Notes: generated from the letters alone by a model not told the origin. Positions 52,696 through 61,739 are shown, counted from the stretch's first letter. The stretch: 64,000 nucleotides of DNA from QHXN01 sp963785125 (GCA_963785125.1 CAWATU010000007.1:620001-684000); one strand, 5' to 3'. Numbers and translations: made by a program.

Positions 52696-54119
52696 ACATC
52701 AAGTGCTCGCTCCAACCTTCGCGCGACCTCGACGGCCGCGGGGCGCAGGGACGGGTCTGTGCCGAGCAGCTCCGCGATGACCCGGGACGCGTCTGCCGGG
52801 ACTCGCCTCCGCACCTTCGAGAGCGGCGGAGACGCGGCGTCGGGCGGGCAGCCCGCCAGCAGGAAGTAGACGACCGAGCCCAGCGAGTAGAGGTCTTCCG
52901 GCAGGCGCGAACGCCCTCGGGAGACCTCGCCGCCCTCGGGCGGCATGAAGGCGCGCGTGCCCCACGGCAGAGGGTCGGGCCGGTCGGTCGGGCACGCGCC
53001 CTCGAAGTCGAGCGGGCGCAGCTCACCCGACTTCGTGAGGATGACGTTGGCGGGCTTGCAGTCGCGCCAGACCCAGCCCGCCGCGTGGACGCTTGCGACG
53101 AGCCGCGCCAGCTCCGCACCGCACCGCAGGGCTGCGGCGACGGGGAGCCGCCTCTGCCTCCGGGCCAGCCAGCCGTTCAGACTCTCGCCCTCGATGAACT
53201 CCACGGCGATATAGTGGTTCTCCTCCGCCCTGAACGACGCGTAGAGTCGCGGCACGTTGACGCCGGCCCCGGCGAGCGCCGTCAACACGCGTCCCTCATG
53301 CCTGACCCGCCACGCGCCGTCGCGCCCGTCCCAGTCCACTTCGCCGTCGCGCCGCCCCTCTTTCAGGATGCAGAGGCGCGGCGGCGCGGAGCCCAGGTCG
53401 AGCGCCTGGTAGACGCCGCCACGTCCCCTCTGCGCCAGCGCGCGGAAAGCCTTGAAGGTCGTCTGTAAAGGGGTCGGAGTCGAGGGCGTCGTTGCCGCCC
53501 GCCCTGCCGGGTCGAGGAACGGGTCGGCGACCCACGCGGGGGTTGCCGCGGAGTCGCGTACGTCGGGGACAAGTCGGCCTTCGGGGTCGCGGATGGCGTA
53601 GACCGCCTCGCCGTCCAGCCCCTCCACCTCCAGCGACTTGAAGGCGCCGTAGCGGTAATAGACGCAGCCGCCCGGACTGTACCTCCGGTCGAAGGGGATG
53701 GCCGGCGCCCTCATCCCGAGCGTCAGCCCGTGGAGGCGAGCGGCGAGCTGGACGGCCTCCTCGCTCGTCCGCGGGTAGACCGTGATGAACTTGCCGATCT
53801 GGCTGTAGCCGTAGTGGAGGCCGCAGTTGAGCTTCTGCAACTCGCCCAGCGAGGCGGGCGCCTTGAACAGAACGCCGTCGCCGCGCAGCAGTGGCGCCAC
53901 CCTCCGCAGGACTTCGCCGGCTGTGAGCACGGTCGCGGTGAGGTGCAGCTTCCACCCCTGCTCCGGGTCGGCCGGCGATATTGCGCGGCTGTACCTCCAG
54001 ATCGAGCCCGCGGCCGTCACCGGCAGGAAGCGGCGGCAGAGCCGCTCCCAGCGGGCGTGCGGCGACCGGGACGGCGGCGGCCGATTTTTCGAGAGGCGTT
54101 CCTGCTCCATGCTCTTCAT
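52692..54119 (-). CDS. Lanthionine-synthetase-like kinase without cyclase domain
   Basis: 475 aa. N-terminal ~215 residues match the lyase-like part of class III/IV lanthipeptide synthetases: GWKLHLTATVLTAGEVLRRVAPLL, GVLFKAPAS, QIGKFITVYPRTSEEAVQLA, DRRYSPGGCVYYRYGAF. The kinase domain (~220-460) has LCILKEGR (Lys), VWRDCKPANVIL (Asp in place of HRD His), PLDFEGAC (DFE), GTRAFMPPEGG. It ends after the kinase; the usual C-terminal LanC cyclase (Zn-binding Cys/His) is absent. So it could phosphorylate and eliminate Ser/Thr but not close rings itself, or be a regulatory kinase. Last gene of a minus-strand operon with the 129-aa protein and the peroxidase. Confidence 0.85.
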   Translation of the reverse strand: MKSMEQERLSKNRPPPSRSPHARWERLCRRFLPVTAAGSIWRYSRAISPADPEQGWKLHLTATVLTAGEVLRRVAPLLRGDGVLFKAPASLGELQKLNCGLHYGYSQIGKFITVYPRTSEEAVQLAARLHGLTLGMRAPAIPFDRRYSPGGCVYYRYGAFKSLEVEGLDGEAVYAIRDPEGRLVPDVRDSAATPAWVADPFLDPAGRAATTPSTPTPLQTTFKAFRALAQRGRGGVYQALDLGSAPPRLCILKEGRRDGEVDWDGRDGAWRVRHEGRVLTALAGAGVNVPRLYASFRAEENHYIAVEFIEGESLNGWLARRQRRLPVAAALRCGAELARLVASVHAAGWVWRDCKPANVILTKSGELRPLDFEGACPTDRPDPLPWGTRAFMPPEGGEVSRGRSRLPEDLYSLGSVVYFLLAGCPPDAASPPLSKVRRRVPADASRVIAELLGTDPSLRPAAVEVARRLERALDV

Positions 54120-54182
54120 CGCGGGGTTCGGGTGGCGTCGGGACGCGGCGGCCGGGGCCGCGTCCCGACGGGGCGTGCAAAC

Positions 54183-54572
54183 TTACGGAATCTCGAAGCC
54201 CAGTTCCTCCCTGAGGTTCGCCGGGTTGGGCGTCCCCTCCGGCACGAGGGCGGCCGGGGCAGGCTCAACGGCCTGGTTGACCCCGTTGGCGGTCTGGGTG
54301 CCCGTGTCGGCGACGCACACGGCGTTGGAGACGATGTAGGCCCTCATGTGCGGCATGTAGTCGAGGTCGGTGTCTCTCACGACCGTGAGTTGTGCCAGCT
54401 CGTTCGCGTCGTCGCAGAAGAGCGCCATGTAGCGCCTCCACTCCGGCGAGCCCATGCCCTTCGTGATGGCGGCGATAGCCGCCTGGCCGATGCGGTCCGC
54501 CAGGTCACCCCCGTTGTAAGTGTCCACGGTCACGGCCACGTGAGTTCTCTCAAGGTTCCTTTTGATGGTCAT
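54183..54572 (-). CDS. Small protein of the peroxidase-LanKC operon, candidate substrate
   Basis: 129 aa; SD GAGGAGG 8 bp upstream. Not a family I recognise. Begins MTIKRNLERTHVAVTVDTYNGG, a helical middle (ADRIGQAAIAAITKGMGSPEWRRYMALFCDDANELAQL) and a Ser/Thr/Asn-rich stretch SNAVCVADTGTQTANG before a Pro/Ala-rich tail ending LREELGFEIP. Two cysteines (FCDD, AVCVAD), the second within the Thr-rich stretch. The tail-end LREELGFEIP looks like a helix rather than a modified core. It may be the substrate of the kinase-lyase protein downstream, or an accessory subunit. Confidence 0.6.
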   Translation of the reverse strand: MTIKRNLERTHVAVTVDTYNGGDLADRIGQAAIAAITKGMGSPEWRRYMALFCDDANELAQLTVVRDTDLDYMPHMRAYIVSNAVCVADTGTQTANGVNQAVEPAPAALVPEGTPNPANLREELGFEIP

Positions 54573-54687
54573 CGGTTATGCCTCCTCTGCGTGCTCGCGC
54601 GGAGCGTCTGAAGAAAGGGGCCGTGACGCCCCCGTTGGGGCGGCGGCGGCGCGGCCGGGTTAGCCACGGGTTCCGCGGCGTGACGTA

Positions 54688-56478
54688 TCAGGCTTGCGGG
54701 TGTTCGCCTTTGTAGATTTTGTAGAGGCGCGCGCCCAGCGGATCGACCACGTCGGCGGCGCGGAGCAGGTCGGTCATCTGGAACTTCACGCCCTCCGGCC
54801 CCGCCGCCGGGCGGCCGTACGCCGGGCGCCAGTCGGACAGCTCCGACTCGGACTCCTGCCCCTTGACTGGCCTGAGGATGGTGTAGTCGCTGTGGCGGAT
54901 GAGCCCGATGAGCGTCTCGGCGACGATGCGCGCCCCGACGCGCCCGAGCCGGCCGCCGGACTCCTTCACGCGGGCCTCCCTCAGAACGTAGAACCAGAGC
55001 GGCGTCTTCCCCTCGAACGGCACGGCGTCGAGCAGGGCCGTGTGTGCCCAGCCGCGCAGCTCGTCGCGCTCCAGCACCCTCTCACCCAGCGCCGCCGCCA
55101 CCTCCTCGCCCGACGGCAGGCCGAGCGCGAGGCCGCGCAGGAGGTTGCGGACGGTGATGGAGCGCTTCTCTAACGGCAGGTCGTTGTGGTTGAAGCCGTC
55201 TATCAGGTCGAGGTGGAGGTCGAAGACTGTGTCGAGGCGCCCGGACTTGTTCACGAACTGCTGCGGGTTGTACGGCTGTGGGTCGTACGGACGCGGGTAG
55301 TCGGCGGCGAACGGCGTGAAGTCGTAGAAGCGTTTCCAGTCGATGACCCACGTGCTGTCCAGACGGCCGAGGCCGTTGAGGTTGCCGCTCCGCTTCGTGT
55401 GCGTGAAGAGCTGCGACAGCGCCACGTCCGCGTGGGCGCGGTTCCACTTGTACCTCCGGCGCACCATGCTGTGCCCGATGCGGAAGGCGGCGGCGGAAAA
55501 TTCGAGCGGGATGAAGAGGCCGTCGCGGCTCATCGGCGCAAACCTCGTGTTGGGCCTGCGGGTCAGGGACGCGACTATCTCGTCGCCCGCGAGCCGCGGG
55601 AGGTAGTCGTGCAGGACTATCCACTGAAAGTGCTTGACGACCTCCTCGCGCGCCTGCTTGAACAACTCTTCGGAGGTCGGGCGCGGCCGGTCTTTATAGC
55701 GCCCGCCGGCGAGGTCTTCGACGACCCGGTTGTGGAACTTGATGAAGGCGACGTGGGTCTGCGCCAGCGGCAGGTTCTCGTCGTTGCGCTCGTCGCCGAT
55801 GATGGCGTCGCCCTTCCCCTTGCCCTCGGCCACGCGCGGCAGGTCGTTGTCGAACGTCGCCCTGAACAGGCCGGGCGCGGCCTCGGTCGTGCCGACCCTC
55901 AACCGCGCCGGATACTCCCCCGGCTCGTACAAATCCCGCGACTTCTCGTACAGCTTTTTCGTCTTCTCGTCCACCTCCTTCGACTGCAAGTCGCCCGGCC
56001 ACAGCCGGTAGAGGCTGTCGAGGTCGAGGCTCGGCGAGCGCGCGTTCGCGGGACTCAGCTCGGAGAGCGGCAGGTCTTCGGTCTTGTCGAAGGTGATCTC
56101 GTGCGTGATGAACTGGCCGAGGTAGGTGTAGCCCGCAGGGATGTCGGACTCCTCCTGCTCGCCGGCCCCCGCGCCGTGGCACCCCTTCGGGTCGTTCATG
56201 CACCGGCCGAGGTCGATGAGAGACCGCTCGACCTTCGTCAACTCGGCGACAACCTCCTTGTTCTTCAGATTCGGCGGGAACCCGGCCCTCGCCTCGAATA
56301 TCCGCCCGAACCTGATGGGCGCGCACACGGGCTCCGCCTGCGCGGCCTCCGCGTGCGCGGCCTCCGCTTCCGCCCTCGCCCCCGCCATCGGACACCCGTT
56401 GCGTCCGGCGGACAGAAACGGCGACTCGTAGATGACCCCCTCACCCGAGACCAGGTAAGCAATCCTTCTGGCGTGCAT
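54688..56478 (-). CDS. Animal-type haem peroxidase
   Basis: 596 aa; SD AAAGGAGG 8 bp before the ATG. Peroxidase family with the distal site YLGQFITHEITFDKTEDLP (His in place of the usual DHD, with the calcium-site region) and proximal histidine in AAFRIGHSMVRRRY, as in myeloperoxidase-type enzymes. Also VAFIKFHNRVVEDL and HFQWIVLHDYLPRL, both family hallmarks. No signal peptide, so cytosolic. N-terminal Ala/Glu-rich stretch of ~30 residues is not part of the fold. Promoter-like motif copy 2 is 112 bp upstream. First gene of the three-gene operon. Confidence 0.92.
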   Translation of the reverse strand: MHARRIAYLVSGEGVIYESPFLSAGRNGCPMAGARAEAEAAHAEAAQAEPVCAPIRFGRIFEARAGFPPNLKNKEVVAELTKVERSLIDLGRCMNDPKGCHGAGAGEQEESDIPAGYTYLGQFITHEITFDKTEDLPLSELSPANARSPSLDLDSLYRLWPGDLQSKEVDEKTKKLYEKSRDLYEPGEYPARLRVGTTEAAPGLFRATFDNDLPRVAEGKGKGDAIIGDERNDENLPLAQTHVAFIKFHNRVVEDLAGGRYKDRPRPTSEELFKQAREEVVKHFQWIVLHDYLPRLAGDEIVASLTRRPNTRFAPMSRDGLFIPLEFSAAAFRIGHSMVRRRYKWNRAHADVALSQLFTHTKRSGNLNGLGRLDSTWVIDWKRFYDFTPFAADYPRPYDPQPYNPQQFVNKSGRLDTVFDLHLDLIDGFNHNDLPLEKRSITVRNLLRGLALGLPSGEEVAAALGERVLERDELRGWAHTALLDAVPFEGKTPLWFYVLREARVKESGGRLGRVGARIVAETLIGLIRHSDYTILRPVKGQESESELSDWRPAYGRPAAGPEGVKFQMTDLLRAADVVDPLGARLYKIYKGEHPQA

Positions 56479-56589
56479 CTTCGCTCCTCCTTTTGCATTG
56501 CGGCGCGGGCCGTATGAGACGCGGACGCGGGGCGCTCCCGAAGGAGACAGCCCCGCCCTTAATCGTTGCCGCCCTGATTCGCTCTTGCT

Positions 56590-56621
56590 GGTTAACGCTC
56601 TAAATGAATTCTAAAACTGTC
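56590..56621 (-). promoter_or_regulatory. 32-bp promoter-like motif, copy 2
   Basis: 24/32 identical to 49433-49464. On the minus strand it reads through AGTTTTAGAATTCATTTAGA to GCGTTAACC, 112 bp upstream of the peroxidase start. The adjacent 56479-56702 gap shows no gene. Confidence 0.55.
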
Positions 56622-56702
56622 AGAGGTGCGTGGTCGCCGCCGGCGGGAAGTGTGACGCTCGCGGCGGGCGGGGATTGTACAGGGGTCGGGCGCAGCCTTC
56701 AA

Positions 56703-57455
56703 TCAAATAATTTCTCGCCCGTAGTCGCAGTATTCGACGATGGGGCAGCGCTCGCAGAGGGGGTCGCGCGGGCGGCAGAGTTTGCGGCCGTGGCGGATAA
56801 GGTTGACGTGGAAGGAGTAGAACTTGCCCGCGGGCACGAGGCGGTTCATCACCTCGTGCGCGAACTGGTCGGAGCACTTCGGGGGGATGAGGCCGACGCG
56901 GCGCAGGACGCGGAAGATGTGCGTGTCGAGCGGGAAGACCTCCGTAGCGCACGCGAAGAGCAGCGTGCAGGCTGCCGTCTTCGGGCCGACGCCGCGGAAC
57001 GAGGCGAGGTACGCGACCGCTTCCGCGGCCGGCAGCCCGCGCAGGAACGAGAGGTCGAACGAGCCGTGCCGCTCCTTGACCTCGCGCAGCAGCCCGCGGA
57101 TGACCGCGGCCTTCTGGTTGGCGAGCCCGCCCAGACGTATCGTCTCGACGAGCGTCTGCTCGCGCGCGCGCAGCAACGCGTCCCACGTCGGGAACCTCTT
57201 CTTTAAGGCGTCGTAGGTGCGGTCGCTGTTGGCGTCGCTCGTCGCCTGCGAGAGGATGACGGCGACGAGCATGTCGAGCACGTCCCAGTCCGTCCAACGG
57301 TTCTCGGGCTCGCCGTAGGCGCGCTCAAGGTTCTGGACGATGTACCCGACCGGCTTCTCCTCGACGACCGAGGCGGCCCACGCCCCGGCGGCGGACGGAG
57401 GACGCGCGGCGCTACTTCGTGGGGTTCTCTTTCGACGCGGCGATGACGCGCTCAT
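56703..57455 (-). CDS. nth: Endonuclease III
   Basis: 250 aa. Base-excision repair DNA glycosylase/AP lyase. HhH motif FRGVGPKTAACTLLFA carrying the catalytic Lys, catalytic Asp in FPLDTHIFRVLRR, and [4Fe-4S] cysteines CRPRDPLCERCPIVEYC (Cx6Cx2Cx5C). Residues 1-34 are a basic, low-complexity extension that overlaps bshA by 44 bp; translation may actually start nearer VEEKPVGYIVQN. Same strand as bshA, so probably cotranscribed. Confidence 0.95.
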   Translation of the reverse strand: MSASSPRRKRTPRSSAARPPSAAGAWAASVVEEKPVGYIVQNLERAYGEPENRWTDWDVLDMLVAVILSQATSDANSDRTYDALKKRFPTWDALLRAREQTLVETIRLGGLANQKAAVIRGLLREVKERHGSFDLSFLRGLPAAEAVAYLASFRGVGPKTAACTLLFACATEVFPLDTHIFRVLRRVGLIPPKCSDQFAHEVMNRLVPAGKFYSFHVNLIRHGRKLCRPRDPLCERCPIVEYCDYGREII

Positions 57456-58557
57456 AGAAGTCTATGTACTGCGGGATGACCAGGTCCGTGCTATAGCGGC
57501 CGACGGCCGACGCGCGCGCGCGCCTCCCCATCTCGCGGCGCAACTCTTCGTCCGCGAGCAGACGCGCCGCGTCCTCGCTCATCTTCTCCACGTCGCCGAC
57601 CTCCGCAAGGCAACCCGTCGAGCCGTCGTCCACGACCTCGGGGATGCCGCCGACGCGCGAGGCGATGACGGGCACTTCGCACGCTAAGGCTTCGAGCGCG
57701 GCGAGCCCGAACGACTCCTGCTCGGACGGCAGGAGGAGCACGTCCGCGACCGAGAGGTAGTCGGTGATGCGCGGCTGCTTGCCGACGAACGAGCAGTAAC
57801 GCTCCACTCTCAAACAACGCGCGCGGTGCTCGGCACTTGAGCGTTCGCTCCCGTCGCCCACCATCACGAGCCGCGCGTTCACGCCCTTCTCCCGCACGCG
57901 CGCCAGAATCTCCACGCAGTCCACGGGCCGCTTTACGGGCCGGAAGTTCGAGACGTGGCAGAGCAACGGCTCGCCGTTCGGGGAAAGCTCGCGCCGCAGC
58001 TCTTCCTTCGGCTTGCGGCTGTAGTCGCTCGCGCAGATGAAGTTCGGGATGACGGCGATGTGCTCGAACTGGAACGTCTCGGCCGTCGCCTGCTTGAGAT
58101 AGTGCGAGACGGCGGTGACTCCGTCCGACTGCGCGATGCCGTAACGCGTGATGGGCAGGTAAGAACGGTCGGCCCCGACGAGCGTGATGTCCGTCCCGTG
58201 CAGCGTCGTGACGACGGGCAGCGTCCGGCGCGGCTTCAAAGACTCGCGCGCGAGGATGGCGCTGATCGAGTGCGGGATGGCGTAGTGGACGTGGAGCAGG
58301 TCGAGGTCTTCCGTCTCGGCCACGTCGGCCATCTTCGTCGCGAGCGCGAGCGTGTAGGGCTGGTGCTCGAAGAGCGGGTACGACATCATCTCGACTTCGT
58401 GGAAGCGCACGCGCTCGCCCAGTTGAGTGAGCCGCGTCGGCAGGGCCGAGGAGATGAAGTGGACCGTGTGCCCGCGCTCGGCCAGCTCCTTCCCCAGCTC
58501 CGAGCCGACGATGCCGCTCCCGCCGTAGGTCGGATAGACAGTGATTCCGATGTTCAT
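57412..58557 (-). CDS. bshA: N-acetyl-alpha-glucosaminyl L-malate synthase (bacillithiol biosynthesis)
   Basis: 381 aa GT4 glycosyltransferase. MNIGITVYPTYGGSGIVGSELGKELAERGHTVHFISS is the BshA opening; LHVHYAIPHSISAIL, TTLHGTDITLVG, HVSNFRPVKRPVDCVE and EQESFGLAALEALACEVPVIASRVGGIPEVV are further marks. It makes the first bacillithiol precursor from malate and UDP-GlcNAc, a step needed for the low-molecular-weight thiol of Firmicutes and some acidobacteria. Start ATG 58557 with repeat E beginning 10 bp upstream; no good SD. Confidence 0.94.
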   Translation of the reverse strand: MNIGITVYPTYGGSGIVGSELGKELAERGHTVHFISSALPTRLTQLGERVRFHEVEMMSYPLFEHQPYTLALATKMADVAETEDLDLLHVHYAIPHSISAILARESLKPRRTLPVVTTLHGTDITLVGADRSYLPITRYGIAQSDGVTAVSHYLKQATAETFQFEHIAVIPNFICASDYSRKPKEELRRELSPNGEPLLCHVSNFRPVKRPVDCVEILARVREKGVNARLVMVGDGSERSSAEHRARCLRVERYCSFVGKQPRITDYLSVADVLLLPSEQESFGLAALEALACEVPVIASRVGGIPEVVDDGSTGCLAEVGDVEKMSEDAARLLADEELRREMGRRARASAVGRYSTDLVIPQYIDFYERVIAASKENPTK

Positions 58558-58567
58558 AAAAATGAAA

Positions 58568-58648
58568 AGATGTCAGATGTTAGACGCTAGATGCTGGCGA
58601 GGTCAAAGGCTCAAACCAGCATCTAACATCCGACATCTGACATCCGAA
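58568..58648. repeat. Heptad-phased inverted repeat E
   Basis: Left units 58568-58595: AGATGTC, AGATGTT, AGACGCT, AGATGCT. Right units 58616-58648 in the opposite sense (CCAGC, ATCTAAC, ATCCGAC, ATCTGAC, ATCCGAA). It lies upstream of bshA, which starts at 58557. The remaining gap to 58995 shows only the weak promoter below. Confidence 0.8.
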
Positions 58649-58872
58649 AATACCGAGAGGCAGCCGGCCCTCGCTACCGTCTGCCTCTCGTTCTCAACTT
58701 GTCTCACCTGCGAAGGGGGGACAAGCGAGAGCCAGAACTATACGCCTACTTTGCCCTTTTGACAAATGAATTTTTGTCCGGAAGCAGACACGGATTGGTA
58801 CCACCGGCCGTGCCTCCGGAAGTCTTGCCCGCACGCGATTTAGCCCGGGCGCGCGGGCGCCGCCGCCCGCGA

Positions 58873-58901
58873 CTGCGCCCCGCGGCGAATCGCGTTATAA
58901 T
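58873..58901 (+). promoter_or_regulatory. Possible promoter of nfu
   Basis: TATAAT at 58896-58901, 95 bp before the nfu ATG. No good -35 17 bp upstream in this GC-rich stretch. A second AT-rich patch at 58955-58980 (TTGATT...TACACT) is another candidate. Confidence 0.35.
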
Positions 58902-58995
58902 GTGCGCAGACGAAAATCAGACAACAAGCGTTCGCTCGCGACGCGCCACGTTTTGATTTGAGTGAATTTTTTACACTGATGGAGAAAGTTAACGT

Positions 58996-59571
58996 ATGCC
59001 GAAGATTGATAACATCGAAGAGACGCCGAACCCGAACGCCGTCAAGTTCATCCTGAAGGAGCCGGTGACGAATGGGACGACCCGCTCGTTCCACAGCGCC
59101 GAGGAGGCCGCCGCAGACCCTCTGGCCGGCCCGCTCTTCGCCGTGGGCGACGTGTCGTCGGTCTTCTACATGGACAAGATGATTACGGTCGAGAAGTCGG
59201 AAGAGGCCGACTGGGACGACCTCCTCCCGCGCCTCGCCGTGCCCATCCGCGCGGCCGAGGGCGTAGCGACGAACGGCGGTGCCGCGCAGCCGCAGCCGGC
59301 CGCGCAGGGCGTCGGCGGCGCGCTCGGCGCACTCATGAGCGACGACCCGCAGCTCGTCCGCATCAACGAGATTCTGGACGAGAAGGTGCGCCCCTACCTC
59401 GCCTCGGACGGCGGCTGGCTCGAAGTGCTCTCGCTCGAAGACAAGAAGCTCACCATCCGCTATCAGGGCGCCTGCGGTAGTTGCCCCAGCTCGCTCTCCG
59501 GGACGCTCATGGGCATCGAGGGACTCATCCGCCAGGAGATCGACCCCGACATCGAAGTCGTCGCCGTCTAA
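58996..59571 (+). CDS. nfu: Nfu-type Fe-S cluster scaffold/carrier
   Basis: 191 aa. N-terminal Nfu_N domain (EETPNPNAVKFIL, SSVFYMDKMITVEKS) and C-terminal NifU-like domain with the cluster-binding CGSCPSS and RPYLASDGGWLEVLSLED. Delivers [4Fe-4S] clusters to target proteins. An Ala/Gln/Pro linker joins the domains. GGAGAAAG precedes the ATG by 9 bp. Followed by repeat F, which forms its terminator. Confidence 0.95.
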   Translation: MPKIDNIEETPNPNAVKFILKEPVTNGTTRSFHSAEEAAADPLAGPLFAVGDVSSVFYMDKMITVEKSEEADWDDLLPRLAVPIRAAEGVATNGGAAQPQPAAQGVGGALGALMSDDPQLVRINEILDEKVRPYLASDGGWLEVLSLEDKKLTIRYQGACGSCPSSLSGTLMGIEGLIRQEIDPDIEVVAV

Positions 59572-59641
59572 AGCCGTGAACCGTGACAAGTGAAGAGCAG
59601 TTCACTTGTCACGGTTCACGGTTTACGGTTCACGGCTTTTT
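59571..59641 (+). terminator. Heptad-phased inverted repeat F acting as terminator of nfu
   Basis: Units on the left arm (GCCGTGA, ACCGTGA, CAAGTGA) pair with the right arm (TTCACTT, GTCACGG, TTCACGG) over ~22 bp with a short AGAGCAG loop, extended by TTTACGG and TTCACGG units and ending in a run of T (GGCTTTTTTT at ~59636-59643). So one member of the repeat family is used as a rho-independent terminator. Gap to 59804 otherwise empty. Confidence 0.85.
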
Positions 59642-59804
59642 TTGGAACTCGCCCTCTGTGGCGGGCGTTTACCCCTCCAACTCAACCCGAGTGCTGGTCT
59701 CCGTCTATCCGGGGGCCTGTGCGCGTCCCAGACCTTTCAGCGAACGTCCGGCGTGACCCGCGCACCCGACCGAGGGTTCACGTTCCCGGACTAAGGACGA
59801 AACA

Positions 59805-61739
59805 ATGGACAGACACCCGCGCCTGCTGGCCTTCGCGCTCTGCGTCTCGGCGCTGGCCCCGGCCGCAGTCCCCGCACAGACGCCGACCCCGGCCGCCGCC
59901 ACACAGAAGAAACCCGCCGCCAGGAAGCCCAAAGGCGAGACGGCCGACCCGATGGTCGAGGTGCGCCGCGCTTCGGCCGTCTCGCTCGTCTCGACGCTGG
60001 CCGACGAGGCGCGCACCTTCTCGGAGCCGGGCCTGCGCGCGCGCGTGCAGGCGCGCGCGGCCGACGCGCTCTGGGAGACGGACAAGGAGAGGGCGCGACA
60101 GCTCTTCCGTCGCGCGTGGGAGGCGGCCGAGGCGGCCGACCGCGACACAGCGAATCTCTCGGAGGCCGAGCTGCGCCGCCGCTCCATCGCGCAGGGCGCG
60201 GCCGGCGCGCGCGGCCTGCTCAACCTGCGCCGCGAGGTCGTTGTCCTCGCCTCGCGCCGCGACCGCGACCTCGGCGAAGAGTTCCTCGCCAAGTTGGACG
60301 ATTCGCGCAAGGACGAGGCGTCCGCGACGACGGCCCCGCAGACGCCCGTCCAGACCAACGAGCAACGCATCAACCCCGACAACCCGCCGGGGCCGATGAT
60401 GCAGCGACTCAATCTGGCGCAGCAGATTCTCGACGGCGGCGACATCGAGCGCGCGATGCAGTTCGCGGACTCGGCGCTCTACCCGGTCAACACCTTCGGG
60501 ATGCACTTCCTCAACACGCTGCACAAGAAGAACAGGGAGGCGGCCGACCAGCGCTACATGGCGCTCGTCACGCGCGCTGCGGGCGACCCGCTCTCCGACG
60601 CCAACACCGTCTCGCTGCTCTCGTCCTACGTCTTCACGCCGATGCTCTATATCACCGTCCGCCCCGACGGCCAGAGCCACACGCGGCAGTACGGCCCCGG
60701 CACGCCGTTCGACGACCTCGACCCGCGGCTGCGCGAAGCGTTCATCGCCGCGGCCTCGCAGATACTCCTGCGGCCCGTGCCGCCCGTCGAGGAGGACCGC
60801 ACCTCTTCGGGGCGCACCGGCGCTTACGTCGTCACCACGCGCATGCTCCCGCTCTTCGAGCGCCACGCGCCCGACCGCGCCGCGGCGTTGCGCGCGCGTC
60901 AGGCCCTGCTCGCGCAGGACACGCCCGAGCGCACGCGCCGGCCCGACAACGAGCTGCTCACCAACGGCATCGTGCCCGAAGACCCGAGCCGCGACCGCGT
61001 GCAGGATGCGCTCGACCGGCTCGAACGCGCCAAGGATGCCAACGAGCGCGACCTGGTCTACTTCCGCGCCGCGATGGCAGCGTTCGACTCAGACCTCCCG
61101 CGCGCGCGCGAGCTGGCGAACAAGATCGAAGACCCCGACACGCGCAAGCAGCTCTTCTCCTTCATCGCCTTCCGGCTCGTGCAGGACGCCCTGCGCGCGA
61201 AGAAGGCGGACGACGTGCTGACCCACTCGCGCAGCGACGAGCTGACGCGCGTGCAGCGTGTGTGGGGTCTGACCGAGGCCGCGCGCCTGCTCGCTAAGGA
61301 GCAGCCCGGCCGCGCGGCCGAGGCGCTCGACGAAGCGACGACCGAGGCGCGCAAGCTCGACGACGGGAGCCCTGAGCGCGTGCGCGCGCTCCTCGCCGTC
61401 GCCACGCAGCTCGCCGCGCTCGACCGGCCGCGTGCGTGGGAGACGATGCACGAGGTCGTTAAGGCCGCCAACGCGCTCAAGGACTTCAGCGGCGAGGGCG
61501 GCGACATCACCGTCCGCGTCGAGTTCAAGGGCGGCGGCGCGATGACGCAGAACAACAACGTCGAGTCGTTCGACCTGACGGGCGTCTTCGCGGCGCTGGC
61601 CCGCGAAGACTTCGACCGCGCCGCCGCGCTCGCGCGCACGCTCAAGTCAGAGGGGCCGCGCTCGGTGGCGACGCTCGCCGTCGTGCGCTCCGTTCTCATC
61701 AAGCAACGGGAGCCCGCGGTCGCCGCCGCCGCGAACTGA
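59805..61739 (+). CDS. Secreted helical-repeat protein, paralog 1
   Basis: 644 aa. Signal peptide MDRHPRLLAFALCVSALAPAAVPAQ, then TPTPAAATQKKPAARKPKGE linker. Mature part is almost all alpha-helix, Arg/Glu/Ala-rich, with ALWETDKERARQLFRRAWEAAEAAD, DANTVSLLSSYVFTPMLYITV and DRVQDALDRLERAKDANERDLVYFRAAMAAF. Family unknown. Paralog 2 follows 204 bp later with the same segment order, so these are tandem duplicates; periplasmic scaffold or lipid/wall-associated roles are possible but not supported by motifs. Confidence 0.75.
   Translation: MDRHPRLLAFALCVSALAPAAVPAQTPTPAAATQKKPAARKPKGETADPMVEVRRASAVSLVSTLADEARTFSEPGLRARVQARAADALWETDKERARQLFRRAWEAAEAADRDTANLSEAELRRRSIAQGAAGARGLLNLRREVVVLASRRDRDLGEEFLAKLDDSRKDEASATTAPQTPVQTNEQRINPDNPPGPMMQRLNLAQQILDGGDIERAMQFADSALYPVNTFGMHFLNTLHKKNREAADQRYMALVTRAAGDPLSDANTVSLLSSYVFTPMLYITVRPDGQSHTRQYGPGTPFDDLDPRLREAFIAAASQILLRPVPPVEEDRTSSGRTGAYVVTTRMLPLFERHAPDRAAALRARQALLAQDTPERTRRPDNELLTNGIVPEDPSRDRVQDALDRLERAKDANERDLVYFRAAMAAFDSDLPRARELANKIEDPDTRKQLFSFIAFRLVQDALRAKKADDVLTHSRSDELTRVQRVWGLTEAARLLAKEQPGRAAEALDEATTEARKLDDGSPERVRALLAVATQLAALDRPRAWETMHEVVKAANALKDFSGEGGDITVRVEFKGGGAMTQNNNVESFDLTGVFAALAREDFDRAAALARTLKSEGPRSVATLAVVRSVLIKQREPAVAAAAN

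Noticed and set aside
55186..56517. 443-aa plus-strand frame opposite the peroxidase gene
   Set aside because: Peroxidase hallmarks on the minus strand are unambiguous; this frame has no domain.
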